From Nocardia concava NBRC 100430 (GTDB lineage: Bacteria; Actinomycetota; Actinomycetes; Mycobacteriales; Mycobacteriaceae), in NCBI RefSeq assembly GCF_000308815.1, contig NZ_BAFX01000094.1, forward strand, positions 1 through 64,000: a stretch of 64,000 bases of DNA. Reading direction: 5' to 3'. This document shows positions 1 through 8,656 of the stretch, piece by piece. The position numbers and the translations under genes are program-made. Under the pieces are notes generated by a model. The model made no database searches and was not told the origin of the DNA. It saw nothing but the letters and a program-made list of their open reading frames with translations. How positions within the stretch are numbered: the first letter of the stretch is position 1; every line of letters begins with the position of its first letter.

Positions 1-36
1 GTGACGACGGATTTCGTTGTCACAGACCCTGGAAGA

Positions 37-1083
37 TCAAGAAATGGCGGGCATCCGGACGACCTGACCGGCATACGCCAGACCCGCGCCGAAGCCGAGC
101 AGCAGCGCGGTATCGCCCGGCTTGGACTCGCCCGAGCGCAGCAGCTGCTCCATCGCCATCGGGATAGACGCGGCGCTGGTGTTGCCCGTCTGCGCGATAT
201 CCCTTGCGACAGCGACACTTTCGGGCATGTGCAGGGCCCGGATCAGCGCGTCGGTGATGCGCCCGTTGGCCTGGTGCGGGACGAAGGCGTCCAGATCCTC
301 GGCCGAGACGCCCGCCTGATCCAGCGCGTCGCGGCAGGCCTTCTCCAAGAACGTTACGGCCCAACGGAATACGGCCGCGCCGTTCATCCGGATGTAGGGG
401 CGCACCGTGGTGCCGCCGGCGGCCTCGGCCTCCGCCACCTCGGCGAAATACTGTTGAAAGTCCTTGTCCTGCTTGATCGCCGCGGTCTGGCTGCCGTCCG
501 AACCCCAGGCCACCGGGCCGATGCCCTCCTCATCCGAGGCGCCCACCACGACCGCGCCCGCACCGTCGGCGAAGATGAACGCGCAGGTGCGGTCGTCCTG
601 ATCGAGCAGGTCCGAGAGCCGTTCGACGCCGATCACCAGCACGTGGCGGGCCTGCCCGGCGCGCACCAGATTGGCGGCGTTCGCCAGCGCGTAGCAGAAG
701 CCCGCGCAGCCGGCCGAGACGTCGAAGGCGGCGGTGTCGTGCATGCCGAGTTCGGTGGCGACCACGGCACCGGCCGACGGGCCGAGCACCATCTGCGAGG
801 AGGTGGCCAGGACGACCGCGTCGATCTGCTGGGCGGTGACGCCCGCGGCCTCGAGCGCGTCACGGGCCGCGGCGGTGCTCATGGACACAATGGTCTCGTC
901 GGCCTCGGCCCAGTGCCGGGCCTCGATGCCGGAGCGGGTCCGGATCCATTCATCAGAGGAGTTGATGCGGTCGACGATCTCGGCATTGGGGACCACCCGG
1001 CGCGGGCGGTAGACCCCCAGGCCGAGCAGCGCGGCGTGGGCGACCGGGGTGGCGGTGGCGATCTGGGCTGGCATGCGCGACAT
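37..1083 (-). CDS. Beta-ketoacyl-ACP synthase III (FabH-like)
   Basis: Thiolase-fold condensing enzyme of about 348 residues. The FabH triad is visible: Cys126 in SAGCAGFCYA, His270 in PHQANGRI and Asn301 in QTGNTSAAS. Family members condense acyl-CoA starters with malonyl-ACP in the cytoplasm; the substrate here cannot be read. An upstream ATG at 1119 would put an operator copy inside the gene, so the start at 1083 (MSRMPAQ, preceded by AGAGG) is preferred; ATG 1074 is also possible. The gene is divergent from a TetR gene, and two copies of an ACCGATCGGT palindrome lie between them, so it is probably that regulator's target. It could serve primary fatty acid synthesis or a specialised lipid. 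Family call is firm, role is not. Confidence 0.9.
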   Translation of the reverse strand: MSRMPAQIATATPVAHAALLGLGVYRPRRVVPNAEIVDRINSSDEWIRTRSGIEARHWAEADETIVSMSTAAARDALEAAGVTAQQIDAVVLATSSQMVLGPSAGAVVATELGMHDTAAFDVSAGCAGFCYALANAANLVRAGQARHVLVIGVERLSDLLDQDDRTCAFIFADGAGAVVVGASDEEGIGPVAWGSDGSQTAAIKQDKDFQQYFAEVAEAEAAGGTTVRPYIRMNGAAVFRWAVTFLEKACRDALDQAGVSAEDLDAFVPHQANGRITDALIRALHMPESVAVARDIAQTGNTSAASIPMAMEQLLRSGESKPGDTALLLGFGAGLAYAGQVVRMPAIS

Positions 1084-1100
1084 ATCCTCTGTTTCCCATA

Positions 1101-1150
1101 TGAACCGATCGGTCCACATGGCTATGATTTAACATGGACCGATCGGTTCA
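1101..1150. promoter_or_regulatory. Twin TetR-type operators between fabH-like gene and tetR
   Basis: TGAACCGATCGGTCCA (1101-1116) and TGGACCGATCGGTTCA (1135-1150) are exact inverted copies of each other. Each contains the 10-bp palindrome ACCGATCGGT, and they are 34 bp apart centre to centre. They lie between the divergent fabH-like gene (start 1083) and the tetR gene (start 1193), the usual place for autoregulated TetR operators. Binding by the neighbouring TetR is inferred. Confidence 0.8.
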
Positions 1151-1192
1151 CACAAGTGCTGCTGGCATTTGATCGGATCTGGAGGAAATTGC

Positions 1193-1777
1193 ATGACAGC
1201 GGGACCGCGCGCCCGATTGATCGCGAGCACCATCACCACGGTCCAGGAGCACGGCGTGCACGCGGCGGGTCTGAACGAGCTGCTCAAGCGCAGCAATGCC
1301 TCCAGAAACTCGCTGTATCAGCACTTCCCGTCCGGTAAGGGCGAATTGGTGGCGACCGCGGCCCGCATCGTGTCCCGCATGGTCTACTCGCACGTGAGCC
1401 GCATGGCCGACGCCCTGCCGGTCGCGCCGACGCTGAGCGGCTGGGTGGACGAGTTGCTCGGCTTCTGGCGCGGCCAGCTCGAGACCAGCGACTTCCGCGC
1501 CGGATCGTTCATGATGGCCGCCGCCCTCGACGAACTCGACCCCACCCTGCAGTCGACCGCCGGTCAGGCCTTCTCCGAATGGACCGCCCGCCTCGCCGAC
1601 GGCCTCGTCGAGGCAGGCGTCGACAACCCCACCGCATGCTCCCTGTCCGGCTTCATCCTCTCGGTCATCGAAGGCGCGATCGTCCAGAGCCGAGCCCTCA
1701 AATCCGTCCTCCCCTTCACCGACGCCGGCACCCAGCTCACCGTCCTGCTCCGCCATCACCTCCCGAAGCGCGCCTGA
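1193..1777 (+). CDS. TetR/AcrR family transcriptional regulator
   Basis: A 194-residue repressor-type protein. The N-terminal helix-turn-helix runs over about residues 12-50 (LIASTITTVQEHG ... NASRNSLYQHF), and the C-terminal ligand domain resembles the LmrA/YxaF subgroup. The ATG at 1193 has a good GGAGG at 1181-1185; an in-frame TTG at 1169 lies upstream of it and is less likely. It is divergent from the fabH-like gene with paired palindromes between them, so it probably represses that gene and itself. The aldo/keto reductase downstream has its own promoter. The inducer is unknown. Confidence 0.9.
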   Translation: MTAGPRARLIASTITTVQEHGVHAAGLNELLKRSNASRNSLYQHFPSGKGELVATAARIVSRMVYSHVSRMADALPVAPTLSGWVDELLGFWRGQLETSDFRAGSFMMAAALDELDPTLQSTAGQAFSEWTARLADGLVEAGVDNPTACSLSGFILSVIEGAIVQSRALKSVLPFTDAGTQLTVLLRHHLPKRA

Positions 1778-1791
1778 CCCTCGAATCGCAG

Positions 1792-1822
1792 TTGACTTGG
1801 AGCACACTCCAAGTCGTAGCGT
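1792..1822 (+). promoter_or_regulatory. MerR-type promoter of the aldo/keto reductase
   Basis: The -35 TTGACT (1792-1797) and -10 TAGCGT (1817-1822) are separated by 19 bp, the overlong spacer typical of MerR-activated promoters. Inside it is a perfect dyad, GACTTGGAG (1794-1802), CACA, CTCCAAGTC (1807-1815). The ATG at 1830 is 7 nt past the -10, so the transcript is probably leaderless. No MerR gene lies in the window, so the activator would act from elsewhere. Confidence 0.8.
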
Positions 1823-1829
1823 CGTCGAC

Positions 1830-2828
<999 letters not shown>

Positions 2829-2862
2829 CCGAATCCGCCCCACCCCGGCGGATACTGCCTCC

Positions 2863-3300
2863 ATGAGGATTTCGGTAGCCGCCGACGAGGACACCGGCGT
2901 GGCCGCGGCCGTGGTCGAGGAACTGCGAGCCCGCGGCCACGAGGTGACGACGCACGGGGCGCTCGACCCCGAGGAACGCGACGATTGGGCTTGGGCCAGC
3001 GAGGCGGCGGCCCGGGATGTCGTCGAGGGGCGCGCGGATCAGGCCGTCGTGTGCTGCTGGACCGGGACGGGCGCGTCGATCGCGGCCAACAAGGTGCCCG
3101 GGATTCGAGCGGCCTTGTGCGTCGACGCGTATACCGCTGAGGGGGCTCGGAAGTGGAATGACGCGAACGTGCTGGCGCTGAGTCTGCGGCTGACCTCACG
3201 GGCGCAGCTCGGAGAGATTCTGGACGCCTGGTTCTCCGGGGCCGCGAGTGCCGACCCCGGCGATCGCGCGAACATCGAGCACGTTGATCGGATCGGGTGA
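2863..3300 (+). CDS. RpiB/LacA/LacB family sugar-phosphate isomerase-like protein
   Basis: A 145-residue protein of the RpiB/LacAB fold. It has the N-terminal MRISVAADEDTG strand-loop, the CCWTGTGASIAANK segment that corresponds to the catalytic Cys/anion-hole loop of RpiB, and the ARKWNDANVLALSLR block. The family isomerises aldose/ketose phosphates such as ribose-5-phosphate in the cytoplasm. The loop reads CWTGTG rather than the usual CGTGIG, as in a divergent actinobacterial subgroup, so it may not be the housekeeping enzyme. It ends immediately next to the convergent acyl-CoA ligase gene with no gap. Confidence 0.8.
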   Translation: MRISVAADEDTGVAAAVVEELRARGHEVTTHGALDPEERDDWAWASEAAARDVVEGRADQAVVCCWTGTGASIAANKVPGIRAALCVDAYTAEGARKWNDANVLALSLRLTSRAQLGEILDAWFSGAASADPGDRANIEHVDRIG

Positions 3301-4914
3301 TCAGGCTCCATTGGCGAGATGGGCGTGGGCGGTGCGGAGTTCGCGTTTGAGGATCTTGCCGCTGGGGTTCTTGGGCAGCGCCGCAACGAATGTCACGTAC
3401 TTTGGGACCTTGTAGCCCGCTAGACGCTGTTTGCAGTGGTCGATGATGGCGGCGGCATCCGGTTCGGTTCCGGTGCGGGACACCACGATCGCCGTGACGG
3501 CCTCGATCCAGTGGGGGTGGGGGATGCCCACCACCGCGGCTTCGGAGACGTCCGGGTGCTCGTAGAGAACTTCCTCGACCTCGCGGCTGGCTACGTTTTC
3601 GCCGCCGGTTTTGATCATGTCCTTCTTGCGGTCCACGACACTGAGGTAGCCGTCGGCGTCCATGACGCCTAGGTCGCCGCTGTGGAACCAGCCGTTGCGG
3701 AAGGCTTCCGCGGTTTTCACCGGGTCGTTCCAGTAGCCGAGCATGGCTTGCGGGGAGCGGTGGACGATCTCACCGATCTCGCCGATGCCTACGGGGATGT
3801 CGTCGTCATCGACCACGCGGGTTTCGACATTGAGGGTGGGGCGGCCCGCGGAGCCGGGCTTGGTGAGTTGGTCTTCGGGGGCGAGAACCGTTGCCAGCGG
3901 GGATAGTTCGGTTTGGCCGTAGAAGTTGGTGAGGCCGACGCCGGGTAGTCGTTCGGAGAGTTCCATCAGGACCTCGACGGGCATGATGCTCGCGCCGTAG
4001 TAGCCCTTGCGGAGGGAAGAGAGGTCGTACTTATCGAACTCCGGGTGGCGCAGCAGGGAGACCCACACGGTGGGCGGGCAGAAGAGTTTGGTGGCGCGTT
4101 CGGTTTCGATGGTGCGCAGGATGGTCGCGGGATCGGGGCCGGGCAGCAGGATGCTGGTGGCGCCGAGCCACAGGTCGGGGGTGAGGAAGCAGTGGAGCTG
4201 GGCGCAGTGGTAGAGCGGGAGGGCGTGGACCTCGATGTCGTCGGCACTCATGCGGCCGTCCACGACCACCGAGGTGTACTGGGCGATCAGCGCGCGGCTG
4301 GACAGGACCGCGCCCTTGGGGCGGGATTCCGTGCCGGAGGTGTACATGATCTGGATGGGGTCGTCGTCGCCGACGAGGATCTCGGGCGCGGAAGCGGCGG
4401 AATGGTTTTCCCATTCGCGCACGTCCTCCCAGCCGGGCGCGGCGGGCAGGCTACCCAGCCCGATCCACCCGAACAGCCGGATCTCGCTGTCGCCCAGCTG
4501 CTTCACCGCGGCCTCGGCCTCGCCGGCGAGGGCGTCCTCGGTGATCAGTGCGATGGCGCCGGAATGTTCGAGGATGAACGCCACCTCGTCGGCGGTGAGC
4601 ATGAAGTTGATCGGCACCGAGATCGCGCCCAGCCGCGCCAGCGCGAAGAAGACGAGCACGAATTCCCGGCAGTTGTGCGAGTAGATCGCGACCCGATCAC
4701 CTTGCGCCACACCGCGATCGGCCAGGCTGTGCGCGACCCGGTTCACCGCCGCGTCGAGCTCGGCGTAGCTCTCGCGCCGCTCCCGCCACACCAGCGCGGT
4801 CTTGTCCGGAACCCGGGCGGCGCTGCGCCGCAGGAGATCTCCGAGCGCCTGCGACCGCGCGCCCGCCACCGTCAGATCAGTGCTATCCGTGACAATCCGG
4901 TCAGTGCCATTCAT
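3301..4914 (-). CDS. Acyl-CoA synthetase / long-chain fatty acid-CoA ligase (FadD-type)
   Basis: A 537-residue ANL-superfamily enzyme that activates a carboxylic acid through an acyl-adenylate to a CoA thioester. The P-loop-like YTSGTESRPKG is at residues 191-201, the A5 motif NFYGQTE in the middle, HSGDLGVMDADGYLSVVDRKKD at the hinge, and the catalytic Lys lies near the C terminus in NPSGKILKREL. Typical family length. The gene is convergent with the RpiB-like gene and its stop codon abuts that gene's stop. Chain length or substrate cannot be read. A fatty-acid role fits the other lipid genes in the window. Confidence 0.92.
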   Translation of the reverse strand: MNGTDRIVTDSTDLTVAGARSQALGDLLRRSAARVPDKTALVWRERRESYAELDAAVNRVAHSLADRGVAQGDRVAIYSHNCREFVLVFFALARLGAISVPINFMLTADEVAFILEHSGAIALITEDALAGEAEAAVKQLGDSEIRLFGWIGLGSLPAAPGWEDVREWENHSAASAPEILVGDDDPIQIMYTSGTESRPKGAVLSSRALIAQYTSVVVDGRMSADDIEVHALPLYHCAQLHCFLTPDLWLGATSILLPGPDPATILRTIETERATKLFCPPTVWVSLLRHPEFDKYDLSSLRKGYYGASIMPVEVLMELSERLPGVGLTNFYGQTELSPLATVLAPEDQLTKPGSAGRPTLNVETRVVDDDDIPVGIGEIGEIVHRSPQAMLGYWNDPVKTAEAFRNGWFHSGDLGVMDADGYLSVVDRKKDMIKTGGENVASREVEEVLYEHPDVSEAAVVGIPHPHWIEAVTAIVVSRTGTEPDAAAIIDHCKQRLAGYKVPKYVTFVAALPKNPSGKILKRELRTAHAHLANGA

Positions 4915-4948
4915 GCGACCAACTTCTACCGCAAAAATGTGTCCCGCG

Positions 4949-5407
4949 TCATACAGTCTCGCTGACCAGGACCAGATCGCGCCGCCACGCAGCGCATTTC
5001 ACCACGTAATGCGGCAACTGCTCGGATGCGAACGAAGAGGCAGACCAGTCTTGCTCTGCCACCTCGGCGGCCCACACATAGGTCCACGCGTAGACGACCC
5101 GCTCCCCCGCCGTCACCGTGACCGGCAGCAGATCGTATTCGTCGTCCTCGAAGGCATCGAGGACTCGCCACTCGTCGGCATTCAACCCGGTGAGCAGGAA
5201 TCCCTCGGTGACGTTCGCGGCCGCGGTCACGAGCCCCGGGTACACCCGCCCCGGCAGCGCGGCCGCCCGTCGCCCCGGCAACCGCGCGGGCTCCAGATCC
5301 GGTACCCGCCCAATCAATTCGGTCAGCACCTCACCGAACCGGAGGGTTCCGTAGACGAAGAGCGGATCGCTCGCGAACGGGATCTTCCGTGCCCACCGGT
5401 CGGTCAT
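4949..5407 (-). CDS. Gamma-glutamylcyclotransferase (AIG2-like) family protein
   Basis: A 152-residue protein of the GGCT/AIG2-like fold. The N-terminal substrate-binding signature FVYGTLRFGE and the central GFLLTGLNADEWRVLDAFEDDEYD with the acidic residues typical of the family are both visible. Members act on gamma-glutamyl amines or related adducts; the substrate here is unknown. Its start overlaps the stop of the upstream metallo-beta-lactamase gene by 4 bp (5404-5407), which implies translational coupling and a two-gene operon. Confidence 0.85.
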   Translation of the reverse strand: MTDRWARKIPFASDPLFVYGTLRFGEVLTELIGRVPDLEPARLPGRRAAALPGRVYPGLVTAAANVTEGFLLTGLNADEWRVLDAFEDDEYDLLPVTVTAGERVVYAWTYVWAAEVAEQDWSASSFASEQLPHYVVKCAAWRRDLVLVSETV

Positions 5408-6189
5408 CGGCCGACTGTACGCGCTGTCCGCGAGAAGATCCCGGCGTCGTGCGAGTTGATCACCGTCACCTGGTGCCCGTGCAGCTTCCGCAGCTCACGC
5501 AGCCGCCGCTGGTTGGCCCGGTAGGCATCCCCGGCGATGGCCCCGGTCTCGTACACCTTCCACCAGAACGGCGTGAACGGTTCCTCGGGATGAATGGTCG
5601 ACTCGGTGAAGAAGGCGTCCCCTGCGTGCAGCAGCCACCCGTTGCCGTGATCGATCGCCACTCCGGCGTGCCCGCGGGTGTGCCCGGCCAGCGGCACCAC
5701 CAGAATCTCCGGCGGCAGCCCCGGCAGATCGCGCACGGCGGTGAAGCCGAACCACTCCTCCGCGCCCTCGACCTCGTTCACCATCCACTTGGGCCCGTGC
5801 GCCCACTGCGCGGCCCGGTACCGCAGCTTCTCCGAGAGCGTGGGTGTGGCGGTGGCGGCCCGGAATTCGGGTCCGTGGATGTGCACGGTGGCCTCGGGGA
5901 AATCCGATAGTCCACCGGAGTGGTCGAGGTCGAGGTGGGTCAGGATGATGTGCCGCACGTCCCGCGGGTCGTAGCCGAGCGCCTGGATCTGGCGTACCGC
6001 CGTCTCGGCCTCCCTCGGCTTCGCCCCCATCAGGAAACGGCTGGCACCGACCATCTTTCCGGGTTGTCGCACGGCCTCGAGCCCGAACCCGGTGTCGACG
6101 AGCACGAGCGCGTCGCGGGTCTCGATGAGCAGGCAGTGGTCGATGACGCCGAATCCCATGGTGCCGCAGTTCAGGTGGTGAATCCGCAT
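5404..6189 (-). CDS. Metallo-beta-lactamase fold hydrolase (lactonase-like)
   Basis: A 261-residue MBL-fold protein resembling N-acyl-homoserine-lactonase-like hydrolases. The metal motif is ILTHLDLDHSGG, i.e. HxDxDH: the second His of the usual HxHxDH is Asp. Further metal-binding His and Asp residues appear in TVHIHGPEF, PLAGHTRGHAG, LLHAGDAFF and VINSHDAG. It starts at ATG 6189 and overlaps the cyclotransferase-like gene downstream by 4 bp. It is transcribed in the same direction as oxyR, 12 bp away, so it may be cotranscribed with that regulator. Lactone hydrolysis is inferred from the fold only. Confidence 0.88.
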   Translation of the reverse strand: MRIHHLNCGTMGFGVIDHCLLIETRDALVLVDTGFGLEAVRQPGKMVGASRFLMGAKPREAETAVRQIQALGYDPRDVRHIILTHLDLDHSGGLSDFPEATVHIHGPEFRAATATPTLSEKLRYRAAQWAHGPKWMVNEVEGAEEWFGFTAVRDLPGLPPEILVVPLAGHTRGHAGVAIDHGNGWLLHAGDAFFTESTIHPEEPFTPFWWKVYETGAIAGDAYRANQRRLRELRKLHGHQVTVINSHDAGIFSRTARTVGR

Positions 6190-6201
6190 GAACCGAGCGT
6201 T

Positions 6202-7125
6202 TCAGACCCTCTGAGACGGCGCAACCGCGCACTCCCGGATGATCTCGGCGAGCAGGTCGTAATCGTCGCCCCGGGCCGTCGAGGAGCGGAAGGCCAGCCC
6301 GAGCGTGCGCCCCGGCGCGGGCGCGGCGAACCTCGCGATCTCCAATGTGCCGCGCGCGGTTTCGGCCTCCACCGCCATGGCCGGAATCAGCGACACCCCG
6401 AGATCGCCCGCGACGCACTGCACCACGGTCGCCAGCGACGTGGCCCGGGTGTCACCGACCGCACCCGGCTGCGCCTCGCTCGCCCGGCACAGGTCCAGGG
6501 TCTGATCGCGCAGGCAGTGCCCCTCGTCGAGCAGCAACAGCGGAAGCGCGTCCAGGTCCGCGGGTTTCAGGTTCTTGCGCCCGGCCAGCGCGTGCCCGCG
6601 CGGCAGCACCAGCACGAACTCCTCGGTATAGAGCGGTATCTCGACCAGACCGGCGGCATCGGCCGGCAGCGCGAGTAGCGCCACGTCCAGCACGCCCGAG
6701 CGCAGCCCGTCGAGCAGCCGTGCGGTCTGGTCCTCGATGATGTGCGGCGCCAGATTCGGCATTCGCCTGCGCAGTTCGGGCAGCAGCGTGGGCAGCACGT
6801 ACGGGGCCACCGTCGGGATGATGCCCAGCCGCAGCGTGCCGCCGAGCCCCTGCCCCGCCGCGGATGCGACAAATCGGTCAGCGGCTTCGAGGGTGGCAAT
6901 GGCTTGCGGCAGTAGCCGTTTGCCGTCGCCGGTGACCAGCACCCGGCGTGTGCTGCGCTCGATCAACTGGAGCCCCAGTCCGTTTTCCAATGATGCCAGG
7001 GCCTGCGATAACGTGGGTTGGCTCACGCCGAGCCGGGACGCCGCGGTACCGAAGTGCCGGTATTCCGCGACGGCCACGAACGCACGCAGCTGTGACAGGG
7101 TGGGCTGATAAGACTGATCAGTCAC
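6202..7125 (-). CDS. oxyR: Hydrogen peroxide sensor OxyR (LysR family)
   Basis: A LysR-type activator with an N-terminal HTH (QLRAFVAVAEYRHFGTAASRLGVSQPTLSQAL) and an effector domain carrying the redox pair Cys204 and Cys213 in LLDEGHCLRDQTLDLC. These correspond to Cys199/Cys208 of E. coli OxyR. It is divergent from ahpC-ahpD, the standard mycobacterial/nocardial arrangement. GTG 7125 is preferred as the start because VTDQSYQPTLSQLRAF matches the usual N terminus; an in-frame ATG at 7152 would add nine residues. It is expected to sense peroxide by a disulfide switch and control ahpCD. Confidence 0.93.
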   Translation of the reverse strand: MTDQSYQPTLSQLRAFVAVAEYRHFGTAASRLGVSQPTLSQALASLENGLGLQLIERSTRRVLVTGDGKRLLPQAIATLEAADRFVASAAGQGLGGTLRLGIIPTVAPYVLPTLLPELRRRMPNLAPHIIEDQTARLLDGLRSGVLDVALLALPADAAGLVEIPLYTEEFVLVLPRGHALAGRKNLKPADLDALPLLLLDEGHCLRDQTLDLCRASEAQPGAVGDTRATSLATVVQCVAGDLGVSLIPAMAVEAETARGTLEIARFAAPAPGRTLGLAFRSSTARGDDYDLLAEIIRECAVAPSQRV

Positions 7126-7134
7126 GCCTATCAG
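7105..7134. promoter_or_regulatory. Candidate OxyR operator in the oxyR-ahpC intergenic region
   Basis: An outer pair CTGATA (7105-7110) / TATCAG (7129-7134) surrounds a perfect palindrome ACTGATCAGT (7113-7122) that overlaps the oxyR start. Known mycobacterial oxyR-ahpC regions carry a CTTATCGG-type dyad at the same place. OxyR binding here is inferred from position and resemblance. Confidence 0.5.
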
Positions 7135-7188
7135 TGTAGTGCGACCGATCACGTTTACCTCTCAGCCCAGTTCGGCCAAGATCGAAAT

Positions 7189-7232
7189 CGTATATACGTC
7201 TCGACACAATCGGCACGACTACATATGAGGAG
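7189..7232 (+). promoter_or_regulatory. ahpC promoter region and ribosome binding site
   Basis: A perfect palindrome CGTATATACG (7189-7198) is the only AT-rich element ahead of ahpC and contains a -10-like TATATA. GAGGAG (7227-7232) is a strong Shine-Dalgarno sequence for the ATG at 7238. No clear -35 is visible, consistent with an activator-dependent promoter. Confidence 0.45.
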
Positions 7233-7237
7233 CAAGC

Positions 7238-7825
7238 ATGGCCCTGCTGACCATCGGCGACCAGTTCCCCGCCTACAACCTGACGGCTGTCATCGGCGGT
7301 GATCTCTCGAAGGTGAACGCTCAGCAGCCCGACGACTACTTCACCCAGATCTCGAGCGACGACTACGCCGGCAAGTGGCGCATCGTCTTCTTCTGGCCCA
7401 AGGACTTCACCTTCGTGTGCCCGACCGAGATCGCCGCCTTCGGCAAGCTGAACGACGAGTTCGCCGATCGCGACGCGCAGGTGCTGGGCGCCTCGGTCGA
7501 CAACGAGTTCGTGCACTTCCAGTGGCGTGCCCAGCACGAGGATCTCAAGACCCTCCCGTTCCCCATGCTGAGCGACCTCAAGCGGGAACTGGCCGCCGCC
7601 ACCGGCGTTCTCAATGCCGACGGCGTCGCCGACCGCGCCACCTTCATCGTCGACCCGAACAACGAGATCCAGTTCGTGTCGGTCACCGCGGGTTCGGTGG
7701 GCCGCAATGTCGACGAGGTGCTGCGCGTGCTGGACGCCCTGCAGTCCGACGAGCTGTGTGCCTGCAACTGGAAGAAGGGCGACCCGACCATCAAGGCCGG
7801 CGAGCTCATGACCGCGTCCGTCTGA
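7238..7825 (+). CDS. ahpC: Alkyl hydroperoxide reductase AhpC (peroxiredoxin)
   Basis: A 195-residue 2-Cys peroxiredoxin. The peroxidatic Cys61 is in FTFVCPTEIAAFG and the C-terminal resolving cysteines 174/176 are in ELCACNW, the layout of mycobacterial AhpC. It reduces hydrogen peroxide, organic peroxides and peroxynitrite in the cytoplasm and is recycled by AhpD. It lies 112 bp from the divergent oxyR and 55 bp upstream of ahpD in the same direction, so the three form a classic peroxide-defence locus. Confidence 0.97.
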   Translation: MALLTIGDQFPAYNLTAVIGGDLSKVNAQQPDDYFTQISSDDYAGKWRIVFFWPKDFTFVCPTEIAAFGKLNDEFADRDAQVLGASVDNEFVHFQWRAQHEDLKTLPFPMLSDLKRELAAATGVLNADGVADRATFIVDPNNEIQFVSVTAGSVGRNVDEVLRVLDALQSDELCACNWKKGDPTIKAGELMTASV

Positions 7826-7880
7826 CGCCCACCGGCGTCAAGACGGCATCCACGCACCAAGGCACCCAAGGAATTTCGCA

Positions 7881-8420
7881 GTGACCATCGAGAACCTGAA
7901 GAACTCGCTACCCGAGTACGCCAAGGATCTGAAGCTCAACCTGTCCTCGCTCGCGCGCACCACCGTGCTCAATGAGCAGCAGCTGTGGGGCACCCTGCTG
8001 GCGTCGGCCGCGGCCACCCGCTCGGCCACCACGCTGCGTGAGATCGCCGAGGAGGCGGCCGATGTGCTGTCGGCCGAGGCGTACAACGCCGCGCTCGGGG
8101 CCGCGTCGATCATGGGTATGAACAATGTGTTCTACCGCGGCAAGGCGTTCCTGGAGGGCCGCTACGACGATCTGCGCGCGGGCCTGCGCATGCAGATCAT
8201 CGGCAATCCCGGTGTGGACAAGGCGGATTTCGAGCTGTGGTCGTTCGCGGTTTCCTCGATCAACGGCTGCCAGCACTGCCTGGAGGCGCATGAGCACACG
8301 CTGCGCGAGGAGGGCGTGTCGCGCGAGGTGATCTTCGAGGCGCTGCGCGCGGCGGCGATCGTCGCGGGCGTGGGGCAGGCCGTGGCGTCGACCGAGGCGC
8401 TGGCCACCGTGTCGGCCTGA
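7881..8420 (+). CDS. ahpD: Alkyl hydroperoxidase AhpD
   Basis: A 179-residue carboxymuconolactone-decarboxylase-fold protein. The active-site Cys130-x-x-Cys133 and His137 are in INGCQHCLEAHEHTLREEG, at the same numbering as the M. tuberculosis enzyme, with Glu118 upstream. AhpD passes electrons from the lipoylated SucB/Lpd adaptor to AhpC. It starts with GTG at 7881, 55 bp after ahpC. Its last four codons plus the stop are the first copy of a 20-bp tandem repeat that continues beyond the gene. Confidence 0.96.
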   Translation: MTIENLKNSLPEYAKDLKLNLSSLARTTVLNEQQLWGTLLASAAATRSATTLREIAEEAADVLSAEAYNAALGAASIMGMNNVFYRGKAFLEGRYDDLRAGLRMQIIGNPGVDKADFELWSFAVSSINGCQHCLEAHEHTLREEGVSREVIFEALRAAAIVAGVGQAVASTEALATVSA

Positions 8421-8510
8421 TAAGCACAGTGTCGGCCTGATAAGCACAGTGTCGGCCTGATAAGCACAGTGTCGGCCTGATAAGCACAGTGTCGGCCTGA
8501 TAACCACGGT
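8411..8510 (+). repeat. Tandem 20-bp repeat carrying the ahpD stop codon
   Basis: Four identical 20-bp units GTCGGCCTGATAAGCACAGT (8411-8430, 8431-8450, 8451-8470, 8471-8490) are followed by a fifth with two changes (8491-8510) and a degenerate sixth (8511-8530). Each unit contains the TGA-TAA that ends ahpD, so the gene end and tandem stops are repeated down the trailer. There are no unique spacers, so it is not CRISPR. Copy number probably varies between strains by slippage. Confidence 0.95.
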
Positions 8511-8532
8511 CGCGGTCTGATTCACCAGTTCG

Positions 8533-8572
8533 GGAAAGGGGCTGGATACCGGAAGGTGTCCAGCCCCTTTCC
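8533..8572 (+). terminator. Strong rho-independent terminator of ahpCD
   Basis: An 18-bp stem (8533-8550 with 8555-8572) is perfect except for one T-G wobble and is closed by a GGAA tetraloop. It is followed by CTATTTGCT, a weak T-rich tract. It lies just after the tandem repeat and closes the peroxide-defence operon. Confidence 0.88.
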
Positions 8573-8656
8573 TATTTGCTAATAGATTGCTGCAATCGGG
8601 TCACCGCTCGGCAACGATGACCGGATAGTCCGGATCGCCGCCATAGACTCCCCCGC

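Noticed and set aside
8411..8530. CRISPR-like array
   Set aside because: The units are directly adjacent 20-bp tandem copies without unique spacers and no cas genes are nearby.
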